DNA of 19,470 bases from JANMCE01 sp031410595 (GCA_031410595.1 JANNZM010000166.1:1-19470); one strand, 5' to 3'; positions 7,627 to 15,800 are shown, counted from the first letter of the stretch. Notes: a model not told the origin generated them from the letters alone. A program made the numbers and translations.

Positions 7627-9234
7627 ATGACAATGATCGAAACGGACGTTCTCGTTGTGGGTGCGGGACCGTGCGGGATGGCCCTGGCGAACCTGCTGGG
7701 TGTCTACGGAACACGCGCCGTGGTGATTGACCGGGACGTCAACCCGCCTGACTACCCTCGGGCCGTCGGGATCGACGATGAGTCGCTGCGCACCTGCCAG
7801 GCGATTGGTGTGGTCGACGAGGTGCTGGCTGACACGCTGCAGAACACGCCGATTCGCTACTACACGTCGTGGGGCCACTGCTTCGCCCATGTGAAGCCAG
7901 CCGACAAGCCGTTCGGGTGGCCCCGTCGCAACCTGTTTCTGCAACCGCTTCTCGAGAAAGCGCTACGCACCGGGCTCGCCCGCTTCGATCAGATCGAAAC
8001 TCGTCTCGGCCACGAACTGACGTCACTTGTCCAGGACTTGGGCGGCGTTAGTGCGACTATCCGCCAGCTCGATGGCACGACCGTCGACGTACGAGCCGCT
8101 TTTGTTGTGGGCGCCGATGGCGGACGAAGCACGGTGCGCGACCTCATCGGCGTGAAGCTCGACGGCTCCACTGCTTCCACGAAATGGCTGGTGGTGGATG
8201 TCGCTGACGATCAGCTCGACGCTCCCTATTCCGCCGTCTACTGCAGTCCCGATCGCCCGGTACTTATGGTGCCGCTGCCGTATGGTCATCGCCGGTTCGA
8301 GTTCCGCTTGGGGCCAAGCGACGACGAGACCGCAGTCGTGCAACACGAGCACGTGGAGCGATTGTTGGCCCCTCGTTACGGCACCACGCCGCTGCCGCGC
8401 ATCGTGCGAGCCCGCGTCTATCTGCACCATTCGCGGGTTGCCCACACCTTTCAGGTCGGCCGAGTGTTCCTGGCTGGAGACGCAGCTCATCTGCAGCCGC
8501 CGTTCTTCGGGCAGGGTATGAACTCCGGTATTCGCGATGCGACGAACCTGGCCTGGAAGTTAGCGGCCGTGACCAGGGGTGTTGCCACACCGGCCATGCT
8601 CGACACCTACGACATTGAGCGGCGTACCCACGCTTCGGCCATGGTCAGCTTCGCGCACCGCATTGGTCAGATGTATCGGCCCCGCAACCTGGTGACCGAA
8701 CGCCTTCGAGACGTCGGTTTCCGACTCGCTCAAAAGCTTCCCGGGGGCAAGGAGTACATCCTGCAGATGAAGTACAAACCCATGCCTCGCTACACCCATG
8801 GTGTTGTTGCCGGCGTGAACGAAACTCGGGCGTCGGACCCGGTTGGGCGCATGTTCATGCAGCCAGACGTGGAGTCGACAAACGGTCGCATGAAGTTCGA
8901 CAACGCCGTCGGGGATTGGTTCGCTGTTATCGGCGTGGGCTTCGACCCCTTCCTGTCGCTGGACGAGGTAGACCGCCAGTGGTGGGTGTCAATCGGCGCC
9001 CGATTCATCCACGTTCGGCCCGCTCGTCCGATCAAGAGTGCGGCAGCTTCTGCTGACCCAGAGCTGCACGATGTCGTTGACGTAGAAGATGTCGACGGAG
9101 CGTTCCGCGATTGGAAACTGGCCCGGCCTCGCGAGGAGATCATTGTGCTGCGTCCCGACCGCTACGTGGCCGCAACTTGCGATAGGTCATCCTTCGCAGC
9201 GACGACGGCAGCGTTGCGACGAACCTTTGGCTGA
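7627..9234 (+). CDS. FAD-dependent hydroxylase, MhpA-like (group A flavoprotein monooxygenase)
   Basis: A 535-residue flavoprotein of the PHBH/MhpA fold. Diagnostic motifs are the Rossmann GAGPCG (12-17), the NAD(P)H/FAD-binding DG motif VVGADGGRSTVRD (160-172), and the GD motif GRVFLAGDAAHLQPP (279-292) followed by GQGMNSGIRDATNLAWKLA. The region after about 400 would be the thioredoxin-like C-terminal domain of the larger members. MhpA hydroxylates 3-(3-hydroxyphenyl)propionate ortho to its OH to give a catechol; this homologue probably hydroxylates a phenol or similar ring, using NAD(P)H and oxygen. It is the last gene of the amidohydrolase operon, and its stop is 6 bases from the convergent hot-dog-like gene. 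The family is clear; the substrate is not. Confidence 0.9.
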   Translation: MTMIETDVLVVGAGPCGMALANLLGVYGTRAVVIDRDVNPPDYPRAVGIDDESLRTCQAIGVVDEVLADTLQNTPIRYYTSWGHCFAHVKPADKPFGWPRRNLFLQPLLEKALRTGLARFDQIETRLGHELTSLVQDLGGVSATIRQLDGTTVDVRAAFVVGADGGRSTVRDLIGVKLDGSTASTKWLVVDVADDQLDAPYSAVYCSPDRPVLMVPLPYGHRRFEFRLGPSDDETAVVQHEHVERLLAPRYGTTPLPRIVRARVYLHHSRVAHTFQVGRVFLAGDAAHLQPPFFGQGMNSGIRDATNLAWKLAAVTRGVATPAMLDTYDIERRTHASAMVSFAHRIGQMYRPRNLVTERLRDVGFRLAQKLPGGKEYILQMKYKPMPRYTHGVVAGVNETRASDPVGRMFMQPDVESTNGRMKFDNAVGDWFAVIGVGFDPFLSLDEVDRQWWVSIGARFIHVRPARPIKSAAASADPELHDVVDVEDVDGAFRDWKLARPREEIIVLRPDRYVAATCDRSSFAATTAALRRTFG

Positions 9235-9240
9235 TCCAAC

Positions 9241-9714
9241 TCATCGGTCGCGGTCGGCGTCGAAATCGAAGATCATCGGGGCGAGTGCCCGGTCAGCCAA
9301 ATCGACCGCGGTTGCTGGCACCATCCCCAGCATTGGCGGCCGAAGGCTGCGAGGTCCGTCGCGCGTCAGGGTTGCGGCAGGAGCCTGGGTCACGGCGGTA
9401 GCAAACGTCGTACCGACCTCGTCGCGCACAACCATCGCTGTGTCGGGGGACCCATGCTCAACGTCGAGCAGCAAGGGCAGATGAGCGGAGAGATGCGAAC
9501 GAAATCGCACCTGCATCGAGCCGGTCGACGCCCAAGTCTCGCCCCATCGCTCGATGGGGTGCTGGGTGAGCCAGGCGACGACGACGGCCCCCATCACGTG
9601 GTTACCTGTCTCGGCCGAGGGCACCGTTCCGACCGGAAACTGGCGCATACCGAGCGTGCTGCTGACGAAGGGCAGCGTCGTCACCGTTCCCGTTTGTTGC
9701 TCAGAAGGATGCAT
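9241..9714 (-). CDS. Small hot-dog-like protein (thioesterase/MaoC-type), tentative
   Basis: A 157-residue protein from ATG 9714. An in-frame GTG at 9735 would add seven residues, and neither start has a clear ribosome binding site. The middle region (about 50-100: VVVAWLTQHPIERWG, then MQVRFRSHLSAHLPL and a strand ending VRDEVGTTFATAVT) has the helix-plus-strands pattern and the 'V-RF--P---G--L' rhythm of hot-dog domains such as acyl-CoA thioesterases and MaoC-like hydratases. I see no certain catalytic motif, so the family call is weak. The gene is transcribed away from the Gfo/Idh/MocA gene, with operator B in the gap. Alternative: an unrelated small cluster-specific protein. Confidence 0.55.
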   Translation of the reverse strand: MHPSEQQTGTVTTLPFVSSTLGMRQFPVGTVPSAETGNHVMGAVVVAWLTQHPIERWGETWASTGSMQVRFRSHLSAHLPLLLDVEHGSPDTAMVVRDEVGTTFATAVTQAPAATLTRDGPRSLRPPMLGMVPATAVDLADRALAPMIFDFDADRDR

Positions 9715-9779
9715 AGACCGGCCATCATGGTGCACCCGTGCGCGAGTGACACATCGGGGGGAGGCTGGGTCGAAGTCGA

Positions 9780-9797
9780 CTTGACGAATGTGTCAAG
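9780..9797. promoter_or_regulatory. Operator-like palindrome, site B
   Basis: CTTGACGAATGTGTCAAG; the arms CTTGAC and GTCAAG are exact inverted repeats. It lies 65 bases upstream of the minus-strand hot-dog-like ATG (44 bases from its alternative GTG) and only 9 bases upstream of the plus-strand ATG at 9807. If the plus transcript is leaderless, CAAGAT at 9794-9799 is in position to act as its -10 box, so the palindrome would overlap the promoter core. Confidence 0.7.
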
Positions 9798-9806
9798 ATC
9801 GCGGCC

Positions 9807-10916
9807 ATGAGTGAAAGAAAAGGACCATTGCGTGTCGGCCTCATCGGCGTGGGCTGGGGTGCGGTGGTGCAGGCCCCCGCATTTCGCATGGTGCCCGAGT
9901 TCGAGGTTGCCGCGTTGTGTTCGCGTCGGCCGGAGCGCGTAGAAGCTGCCGGCGAGAGGCTTGGTATCGCGGATGTCAGCACCGACTGGCGAGCGTTCGT
10001 TGAGCGGGACGATCTCGACATCATCTCGATCTGTACGCCCGTTGACCTGCATTACGAGCAAACGTTGGCCGCCATTGCTGCGGGCAAGCATGTTCTGGTG
10101 GAAAAGCCGGTAGGTCTTAACTCGGCGCAGACCGGCGAGATGCTGGCCGCCGCCGAAGCTGCTGGGGTGTGCCATGCCGTGTGCTTCGAGTCGCGGTGGG
10201 AGCCGCCACGGTATGCCGTGCGTGAGCTGATCCGGTCGGGCCATCTGGGTACGCCGTACTTTGTCACCACGAGAAGCGGGGCAGACTATTGGCACCCGAC
10301 CCGTGGTTTGCAGTCGGAATGGATGTACCGAACGGCCGAGGGTGGCGGCTACCTCATGGGCATGGGCTCCCACGACATCGAGTACATCTGCTCCATGTTC
10401 GGCGACCCCGTCGCGGTGTGCGCCGACGTGCGCTCAAATGTGCCCGAGCGTCTCCGTGCCGATGGAACGACGCTGGCCGTCGATGCCGACGACACGTCGG
10501 TCCTGCTCATCCGTATGGCCAACGGGGCGCTGGTCACCATCCTCACGACCGCAATCGCGTTCCAGCAGAACTTCCGCTCGTTTGACGCCTTTGGTAGCGA
10601 CGGGTCGGTGTCGATGGGTGGGGCATTGATGGGGGAGAGCGAACCCGAGATTCGCCAAGGCACCGTTGGCGCTGACGGCCTGCAGACGGTCGAACCTGTG
10701 GCACGTATGCCCCGAAGCGGCATGGAGCCACCCAAGCGTCGTGCTGGCCCCTCCATCCAAGCGCTGGCCCTCATGCTCGAAGACTGGCTACCAGCGTTCT
10801 CTGGTGGCGAGAGCGGCGCACCGTCGTTGCGAGACGGTCATCGCGTCGCTCGCATCATCGACGCCGCCCGCGAAAGCGCCGCCGGCGCCGGCTGGGTCCC
10901 CATGGTGAGTGCGTAA
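9807..10916 (+). CDS. Gfo/Idh/MocA family NAD(P)-dependent oxidoreductase
   Basis: A 369-residue dehydrogenase. The N-terminal Rossmann fold starts RVGLIGVGWG (9-18). The family motif EKP is at 99-101, with Lys100 the expected catalytic lysine. The second conserved site reads GGGYLMGMGSHDIEY, giving His189 and, where many members have Asp, Glu192. The C-terminal alpha/beta domain from about 130 binds substrate, usually a sugar, inositol or other polyol or a cyclic compound. No Shine-Dalgarno precedes ATG 9807, which begins 9 bases after operator B, so leaderless translation is likely; an in-frame TTG at 9828 behind AAAAGGA is an alternative but its spacing is very short. The MFS gene follows 60 bases downstream, probably in one operon. 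Substrate unknown. Confidence 0.88.
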   Translation: MSERKGPLRVGLIGVGWGAVVQAPAFRMVPEFEVAALCSRRPERVEAAGERLGIADVSTDWRAFVERDDLDIISICTPVDLHYEQTLAAIAAGKHVLVEKPVGLNSAQTGEMLAAAEAAGVCHAVCFESRWEPPRYAVRELIRSGHLGTPYFVTTRSGADYWHPTRGLQSEWMYRTAEGGGYLMGMGSHDIEYICSMFGDPVAVCADVRSNVPERLRADGTTLAVDADDTSVLLIRMANGALVTILTTAIAFQQNFRSFDAFGSDGSVSMGGALMGESEPEIRQGTVGADGLQTVEPVARMPRSGMEPPKRRAGPSIQALALMLEDWLPAFSGGESGAPSLRDGHRVARIIDAARESAAGAGWVPMVSA

Positions 10917-10976
10917 CCGTGTGTTGGCCGCTAACGGACAGGCTGCGCTGGTAAACGGACTGGCCGGGCAAGCCGG

Positions 10977-12200
10977 ATGACGCTGACCGACACGCGGTCG
11001 GTGGCTGTGCGCGCCCTACGACGGTTCCCGGCACTGCGCTATCGCAATTACCGGCGCTATGCGCTGGGGCAGACCGCATCCATTGGTGGTACGTGGCTGC
11101 AGAGTGTGGCGCTCAGTTGGTATGTGTTGGAACACCACGGCAGCGGTCGAGCGGTTGGGGTGGTGCTGGCCGCTCAATTCGTACCAGCCATGCTGCTGGG
11201 TGCGTGGGCGGGTGTCGTGGCCGACCGGTACGAGGCCCGGCGTATCGTGCGAGGGCTTCAGGTATTCCTGGGGGTACAGGCGATTGCGCTGGCGGTCGCC
11301 GTCTTTTCCCGTTTCACGCCTCTGTGGGTTCTGGTGCTTCTGGCGCTGTGGCAGGGAGTTGGGACATCATTCGATCAGCCGATTCGCCAGGGCTTGATGA
11401 ACGACTTGGTCGGCGATGCGGAGTTGCCGACGGCCGTGGCGATGAACAGCGCGCTGGTACAAATGGGGCTTATCCTCGGCCCCGCGCTGGCTGCGCTCCT
11501 GATCCATACGGTGGGCACGGCCTGGTGTTTTGTGGTGAACGCCTGCTCGTTTGGGCTCATGTATGTGGCGATTTCGTCGATTCGTCCGTCGGAAATGTTC
11601 CACCGCGACCGACGTGGCGCCGGGGATGGAACGCTGCGGGAAGGGTTCCACTACATCCGTTCGCGTCGCGACCTTCAGAGGATGCTGGCGGTGATGGTGC
11701 TGTCGTCGTTGGTGGCCTTTCGGCTCGAAGTGTTGCTGCCCCTGCTGGCCAAAGATCTACACGGAGGCTCTGCGTTGTTTTCTGTCATGACGATGCTGCG
11801 CGGCGCGGGCGCCCTGGTCGCATCGTTGTGGTTCGCCAGTCGCACCGTGCCACCCCGCGCTTCGCAGCTCCGTGTCGCGACGGCCATCATGTGCGGGTCC
11901 CTCGTGCTGCTCACGATTCCGAGCCGAACCGTCGTGCTGATTGCGCTCGTTCCGGCCGGTGTCGGCCTGCTGTCTTCGATGATCGTCACCCTGTCACTTA
12001 CTCAGGTGGTGGCCAGCCCCGAGTTCCGCGGTCGTATCGTTGCTCTGTGGTTCGTCGCGCTCAACGGCGGCATGGTCGTCGGCTCCCTGCTCACGGGTGC
12101 CGTTGCCGATGCCCGCGGTCCTCGATTCACCTTCGGTGTCGGCGCGGTCTCGCTGGCGGTGATTGTGGCGGGCCTGTCTCGCTGGCCGGAACCTGGTTGA
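10977..12200 (+). CDS. MFS transporter, EntS/DHA3-like
   Basis: A 407-residue membrane protein with the hydrophobic profile of about 12 transmembrane helices. It begins with a basic N-terminus and FPALRYRNYRRYALGQTAS, which is the characteristic start of the MFS_3/EntS group. The loop after helix 2 carries a motif A relative, GVVADRYEARRIV, and the linker at about 200-225 is polar and charged (FHRDRRGAGDGT). This group mostly contains proton-driven exporters such as enterobactin and drug efflux proteins, so export of a pathway intermediate or toxic substrate is as plausible as uptake. It follows the Gfo/Idh/MocA gene by 60 bases and is convergent with the dehydrogenase, with only 24 bases between stops. 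Confidence 0.88.
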   Translation: MTLTDTRSVAVRALRRFPALRYRNYRRYALGQTASIGGTWLQSVALSWYVLEHHGSGRAVGVVLAAQFVPAMLLGAWAGVVADRYEARRIVRGLQVFLGVQAIALAVAVFSRFTPLWVLVLLALWQGVGTSFDQPIRQGLMNDLVGDAELPTAVAMNSALVQMGLILGPALAALLIHTVGTAWCFVVNACSFGLMYVAISSIRPSEMFHRDRRGAGDGTLREGFHYIRSRRDLQRMLAVMVLSSLVAFRLEVLLPLLAKDLHGGSALFSVMTMLRGAGALVASLWFASRTVPPRASQLRVATAIMCGSLVLLTIPSRTVVLIALVPAGVGLLSSMIVTLSLTQVVASPEFRGRIVALWFVALNGGMVVGSLLTGAVADARGPRFTFGVGAVSLAVIVAGLSRWPEPG

Positions 12201-12224
12201 TGAACACCGGCCCCCTCTCGGCTA

Positions 12225-13082
12225 TCAACCCAGTTCACCCACGGGCGGGTCGGCCGAGTTGACGATGGCGTGGTGGCGCGCCGCGATGAAGGGCATGGCG
12301 TCGGGGTCGGTATGGATGTAGAACTGACGGTTCACGACGGCGTCGTGCACCATGTCGGCCACCTGCGTTGGGTCAAGCCCGGTGGAGGCGGTGAGTTCGG
12401 TCATCATCTCGCGCACCTGCACTGCAGCGTTCGACTCGGCCTCACCAAGTACCGGGGCAAAGTCCTCCGGCCGATTCCGGTTGTTGTCGTTGATTCGGGT
12501 CTTCACAAACCCGGGGCAGAGCACCGTAATACCGACACCCGGTGCCCGCTTGGCGAGGTCACCATAGACGCACTCGGAAAGAGCCACGACGCCATGTTTG
12601 GCCACGTGATACGACGTCGGCACGACGGTGCCGGTGGTCATACCGGCGAGCGACGCAGTGTTCACGATATGCCCCTCGCCCTGAGCGATGAGGAGCGGGG
12701 TGAAGACGCGGACGCCGTGGATCGGGCCCCACAGATCGACGCCAATGACCCATTGCCAATCCTTGTCAGACAGCTCCCACGCCGGCTTGCCAAACGGTCC
12801 AGCGATGCCCGCGTTGTTGCACACCAGATGCACGGCACCGAAGCGGGCGAGTGCGGCGTCTCGAAGGTCTTCCACGTCCTTCAGCTTGGTGACGTCGACT
12901 CGGTGCGACATGGCCTGCGCCCCGGTGGCCTCCACTGCGCCGACGGCCTCGGCCAGCGCCGGTTCCTCGATGTCCGCGAGCACCACGTTCATGCCAGCCT
13001 GCCCGAACCGGATCGCGAGGCCCAGTCCGATCCCCGATGCCGCCCCAGTAATGACCGCCGTCTTCCCAGCAAGATTTTTCAT
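12225..13082 (-). CDS. Short-chain dehydrogenase/reductase, NAD(H)-type
   Basis: A 285-residue classical SDR. The cofactor loop is TGAASGIG (12-19), followed by Asp37 at the end of beta-2 (VLADIEE), which favours NAD(H). NNAG is at 89-92, the catalytic Ser144 in NTASLAGM, Tyr158 and Lys162 in SYHVAKHG. After the core there is a long C-terminal extension (NNRNRPEDFAPVLGE and a helix with MMTELTASTG), common in actinobacterial SDRs from lipid and steroid catabolic loci. It probably oxidises a secondary alcohol or reduces a ketone in the pathway. The gene lies 39 bases downstream of the two-domain VOC gene on the same strand and has no operator of its own, so it is likely co-transcribed from the promoter at site C. 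Confidence 0.9.
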   Translation of the reverse strand: MKNLAGKTAVITGAASGIGLGLAIRFGQAGMNVVLADIEEPALAEAVGAVEATGAQAMSHRVDVTKLKDVEDLRDAALARFGAVHLVCNNAGIAGPFGKPAWELSDKDWQWVIGVDLWGPIHGVRVFTPLLIAQGEGHIVNTASLAGMTTGTVVPTSYHVAKHGVVALSECVYGDLAKRAPGVGITVLCPGFVKTRINDNNRNRPEDFAPVLGEAESNAAVQVREMMTELTASTGLDPTQVADMVHDAVVNRQFYIHTDPDAMPFIAARHHAIVNSADPPVGELG

Positions 13083-13121
13083 TCCTGTGAGTCTGGCACG
13101 ACCCTCAGGTCGACGGTTCGA

Positions 13122-14027
13122 CTACCGGGGTTCGCTTGGTTGGCGGGGACGTTCTACGAATTCGATGAGGATGCCGTCGGGGTCGCGGATGAACATCATT
13201 TTGAGGCCGTCAACGAGCTTGGTGCCCGGCAGTTGGAATGTGTAGGGGCTTTGGAGGGAGACGCCGGCTTCGGTGAGGGTAGCGAAGGCGGCATCAATGT
13301 CGTCGACGGCCATGGCGCTTCGGTACAGGCCCTGGTGATACGGCATGCCGTAGGTCGGTCCGATCGGCACTGCACCCGACCACGTCGTGAGCACAATGCC
13401 GAACGTGGGGTCATCGGTAGCTACCAGGCTGCGTTCGGCGGTGATGTGGTGGGTGTTGTCGCCGGGCCAAATTTCACGACCGTCGACGGTGGTCAGGGGC
13501 GACTCGGCAAACCCGATCTGCTTCCACCATGCCGTCGTTGTTTCCAAGTTGGAACACACGATGCGCAGGTAGCGAGCCTCCGTTGGACCGTCAGCACGCA
13601 ACACCTCCACCGAGACACCTTCGGGATCAGTCAGCAGCAACCAGTCGCCGGATTGCCGCACGACGGTCGCGCCGAGCGACAGCGCCACATCGGCGGTCGC
13701 GGCGAGATCCGCCGACGAAAACGCCGCCGACTGAATGCCACGGTTCCACGGCTCGGGATAGACCGACCCAATGGTTGCGGGCTGGATCCACTGCACCAGT
13801 TCAAGAGAACTCGCCCGCCGGCCGCCGCGGTGGTCATACACGAACGAAGCCCTCGACACCGCCGGGAGGCCGTAGATGCCAAAAGGGCTTGCCTCGCCTC
13901 CATCACTGTCGGAACGCATCACGACACGAAGCCCGAACACTGCGACGTAGAACTGTTCAAGACGATCAACGTCGTAGCAGTTGTAGTTGCAATGGAGGAA
14001 ACGTCGCACCTCGACGAGCGGAGACAT
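13122..14027 (-). CDS. Two-domain VOC-superfamily protein
   Basis: A 301-residue protein from ATG 14027. A longer reading from TTG 14063 would start inside operator C and is rejected. Two VOC units are visible. The first runs about 6-145 (FLHCNYNCYDVDRLEQFYVAVFGLRV, ending DPEGVSVEVL with E141). The second runs about 152-292 (YLRIVCSNLETTTAWWKQIGF, then LYRSAMAVDDIDAAFATL, ending DPDGILIEFVERP). The Asp-Pro-(Glu/Asp)-Gly-(Val/Ile) turn before the last strand is typical of this superfamily. The conserved second-module His is not evident in either unit, so a true Fe(II) dioxygenase is unlikely; isomerase, epimerase or ligand binding are possible. It heads a two-gene operon with the SDR and has operator C directly upstream. 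Confidence 0.82.
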   Translation of the reverse strand: MSPLVEVRRFLHCNYNCYDVDRLEQFYVAVFGLRVVMRSDSDGGEASPFGIYGLPAVSRASFVYDHRGGRRASSLELVQWIQPATIGSVYPEPWNRGIQSAAFSSADLAATADVALSLGATVVRQSGDWLLLTDPEGVSVEVLRADGPTEARYLRIVCSNLETTTAWWKQIGFAESPLTTVDGREIWPGDNTHHITAERSLVATDDPTFGIVLTTWSGAVPIGPTYGMPYHQGLYRSAMAVDDIDAAFATLTEAGVSLQSPYTFQLPGTKLVDGLKMMFIRDPDGILIEFVERPRQPSEPR

Positions 14028-14046
14028 AACGCGATAGTCCGCCACA

Positions 14047-14064
14047 CTTGACACTATTGTCAAC
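14047..14064. promoter_or_regulatory. Operator-like palindrome, site C
   Basis: CTTGACACTATTGTCAAC; TTGACA and TGTCAA are exact inverted repeats. It ends 20 bases upstream of the VOC gene's ATG at 14027 on the minus strand. Site D lies 49 bases away centre to centre, so this divergent region holds two copies, one near each gene. Confidence 0.7.
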
Positions 14065-14095
14065 TCAACGGCGAACGGATAGACCGACCGTTGTA

Positions 14096-14113
14096 CTTGA
14101 CGGTAGTGTCAGA
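14096..14113. promoter_or_regulatory. Operator-like palindrome, site D
   Basis: CTTGACGGTAGTGTCAGA; arms TTGAC and GTCAg match except for the last base (G instead of A). It lies 45 bases upstream of the thiolase ATG at 14159, placing it over or near the expected plus-strand promoter. It is the weakest of the five palindromes but keeps the fixed TTGAC-N6-GTCA spacing. Confidence 0.65.
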
Positions 14114-14158
14114 TCGTCGATCTCATCACACGTAGGTCGGACAAACCGGGGAGCAACC

Positions 14159-15328
14159 ATGGCTGAAGTTTTGATTCTTGACGCGGTACGCACGGCGATT
14201 GGTCGGCGCAACGGCACCCTTTCGCGCATGCACGCCAACGACTTGCTCGGCGCAGTGCAACGGGCCATCATCGAGCGCAGCGGCATCGACCCAGCGCAGG
14301 TCGATCAGGTCATCGGCGGCTGCGTGCAGCAGGTTGGTGCTCAGAGTGCCAACGTGGCCCGCAATGCCTGGCTGGCGATGGATCTCCCCCAAGAAGTCCC
14401 CGCAGCCACGGTGAATTCGCAGTGCGGATCATCGCAGGAAGCAAACATGGTGGCCCATGCCCTTGTCGGCAGCGGGTTGGCCGGCGTCGCCATCTCGTGC
14501 GGCGTCGAAATGATGTCGGCTATCCCGTTTGGTGCCATGGGTGCGAACGGAGCGTTCGGTATGCCCCGCGAGGGCACGTACGCCGAGGTCTACGAGGCCA
14601 CCACCCAGTTCGACGGGGCCGAGCGCATCGCCGCCAAATGGGGCATCACCCGAGAGCAGGCAGACCAGCTCGGGGTCGAGTCCCAACGCCGAGCGGCCCT
14701 TGCCTGGGCGGAGGATCGCTTCGCCGGCCAGATCGCCCCACTCGCCGTGCCGCAGTTCGACGAGAACGGCAACGCCAACGGCACCCTTACCTTCGAGCGC
14801 GACGAATGCCCGCGGACCACGACGGCCGAAGGCCTCGCCGGCCTCCGCACGAACGCGCCCGACGGCGTTCACACCGCCGGCACGTCCTCCCAGATCTGCG
14901 ACGGTGCCGCCGCCGTGTTGCTGGCTACGCCGGAACGAGCTGCGTCGCTCGGCCTCAAGGCCCGCGGCCGCATCGTCGACTCGGTATTGGTCGGTTGCGA
15001 TCCGGAGCTGATGCTCGAAGGCCCTATCCCAGCCACTCGCAAACTGCTCGAACGCACCGGGCTCACCATGGCCGACATCGACGTTTTCGAGATCAACGAG
15101 GCATTCGCGTCCGTCGTGTTGGCCTGGCAGATCGAGACTGGCGCCGATATGACCAAGGTCAACCCGAACGGTGGTGCTATCGCGGTCGGACACCCCCTCG
15201 GCGGGTCAGGTGTCATCTTGTTGACTCGTGCCCTGTATGAACTCGAGCGCACCGGTGGCCGCTACGCGCTGATCTCCATGTGCTGCGGCGGGGGCCTCGG
15301 CACGGGCACCATCATCGAACGGTTGTAG
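14159..15328 (+). CDS. Thiolase family protein (acetyl-CoA acetyltransferase)
   Basis: A 389-residue thiolase. ATG 14159 is preceded by GGGGAG at good spacing; upstream in-frame TTG codons fall within operator C. The family hallmarks are complete: nucleophilic Cys89 in NSQCGSSQ, NEAFA near 318, His345 in GHPLGGSG, and Cys375 in the CCGGGLGTG terminus. It should cleave a 3-ketoacyl-CoA with CoA, or condense two acyl-CoAs, and in this setting cleavage of a degradation intermediate is more likely. No CoA ligase, acyl-CoA dehydrogenase or hydratase accompanies it, so its substrate must be made by enzymes outside this window. It is a single-gene unit controlled by site D and convergent with the Ddn-like reductase (25 bases between stops). 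Confidence 0.93.
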   Translation: MAEVLILDAVRTAIGRRNGTLSRMHANDLLGAVQRAIIERSGIDPAQVDQVIGGCVQQVGAQSANVARNAWLAMDLPQEVPAATVNSQCGSSQEANMVAHALVGSGLAGVAISCGVEMMSAIPFGAMGANGAFGMPREGTYAEVYEATTQFDGAERIAAKWGITREQADQLGVESQRRAALAWAEDRFAGQIAPLAVPQFDENGNANGTLTFERDECPRTTTAEGLAGLRTNAPDGVHTAGTSSQICDGAAAVLLATPERAASLGLKARGRIVDSVLVGCDPELMLEGPIPATRKLLERTGLTMADIDVFEINEAFASVVLAWQIETGADMTKVNPNGGAIAVGHPLGGSGVILLTRALYELERTGGRYALISMCCGGGLGTGTIIERL

Positions 15329-15353
15329 GTCCGCGCGAGAGCGACGCAGAGCC

Positions 15354-15800
15354 TCAGGCGACGGGCGTGGCCAACATCACGGGGATTTGGCGAGTTGTTC
15401 GGGCTTGATAGTCGGCGTAGGGCGGGAAGGCGGCGACGGCGCGCTCCCACCAAGCGACGCGCTCGTCGGCGGATGCTTCGTGAACGTTCACGTGGAACGG
15501 CTCGGGGCCATCCTGGATCATGACTTCGTCCGGATGGGCGATCAGGTTGTGATACCAAACCGGGTTCTTCCGAGACCCGCCTTGCGATGCCACCAGCGCA
15601 TACACACCCTCGTGTTCCACCTTCATCAGTGCGATCTTGCGGACGTCACCGGTCTTGGCGCCGCGCATGGTCACGATGATGATCACCAACCCAAGCTCGG
15701 GGTGAGTGTTGCCCTCCGTCCCACCCGATCGCTCATAGACCTCCACGTTGTCTCGCACCCAGTCAACAGCGCTCGGCACGTACGTTCCCTCAATAGTCAT
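15354..15800 (-). CDS. Ddn/DUF385-like deazaflavin (F420)-dependent reductase
   Basis: A 148-residue protein whose whole length matches the nitroreductase-like deazaflavin family. Signatures include VTMRGAKTGDVRKIAL (43-58), ALVASQGGSRKNPVWYHNL (68-86), HPDEVMIQDG, and a C-terminal Y-Q-x-x-T-x-R-x-I-P-V element (YADYQARTTRQIPVML). Members use reduced F420 to reduce quinones, nitroimidazoles or enones; the actual acceptor here is unknown. ATG 15800 follows an AGGTG stretch. The gene is divergent from the SDR-luciferase-like pair, with operator E between them. The presence of another likely F420 enzyme in the same regulon suggests the two share a cofactor or act in consecutive steps. Confidence 0.92.
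   Translation of the reverse strand: MTIEGTYVPSAVDWVRDNVEVYERSGGTEGNTHPELGLVIIIVTMRGAKTGDVRKIALMKVEHEGVYALVASQGGSRKNPVWYHNLIAHPDEVMIQDGPEPFHVNVHEASADERVAWWERAVAAFPPYADYQARTTRQIPVMLATPVA

Noticed and set aside
12270..14051. A 593-codon open frame on the plus strand
   Set aside because: It is antisense to both the SDR and the two-domain VOC genes, which have complete family motifs; its translation is His/Arg-rich with no recognisable domain. A long open shadow is expected in GC-rich coding DNA.
14028..14063. N-terminal extension of the two-domain VOC protein from TTG 14063
   Set aside because: The extra residues are encoded by operator C and promoter sequence; ATG 14027 is the natural start.
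14048..14158. N-terminal extension of the thiolase from TTG 14048
   Set aside because: It would start inside operator C and read through operator D; the thiolase family begins at ATG 14159, which has a good GGGGAG site.
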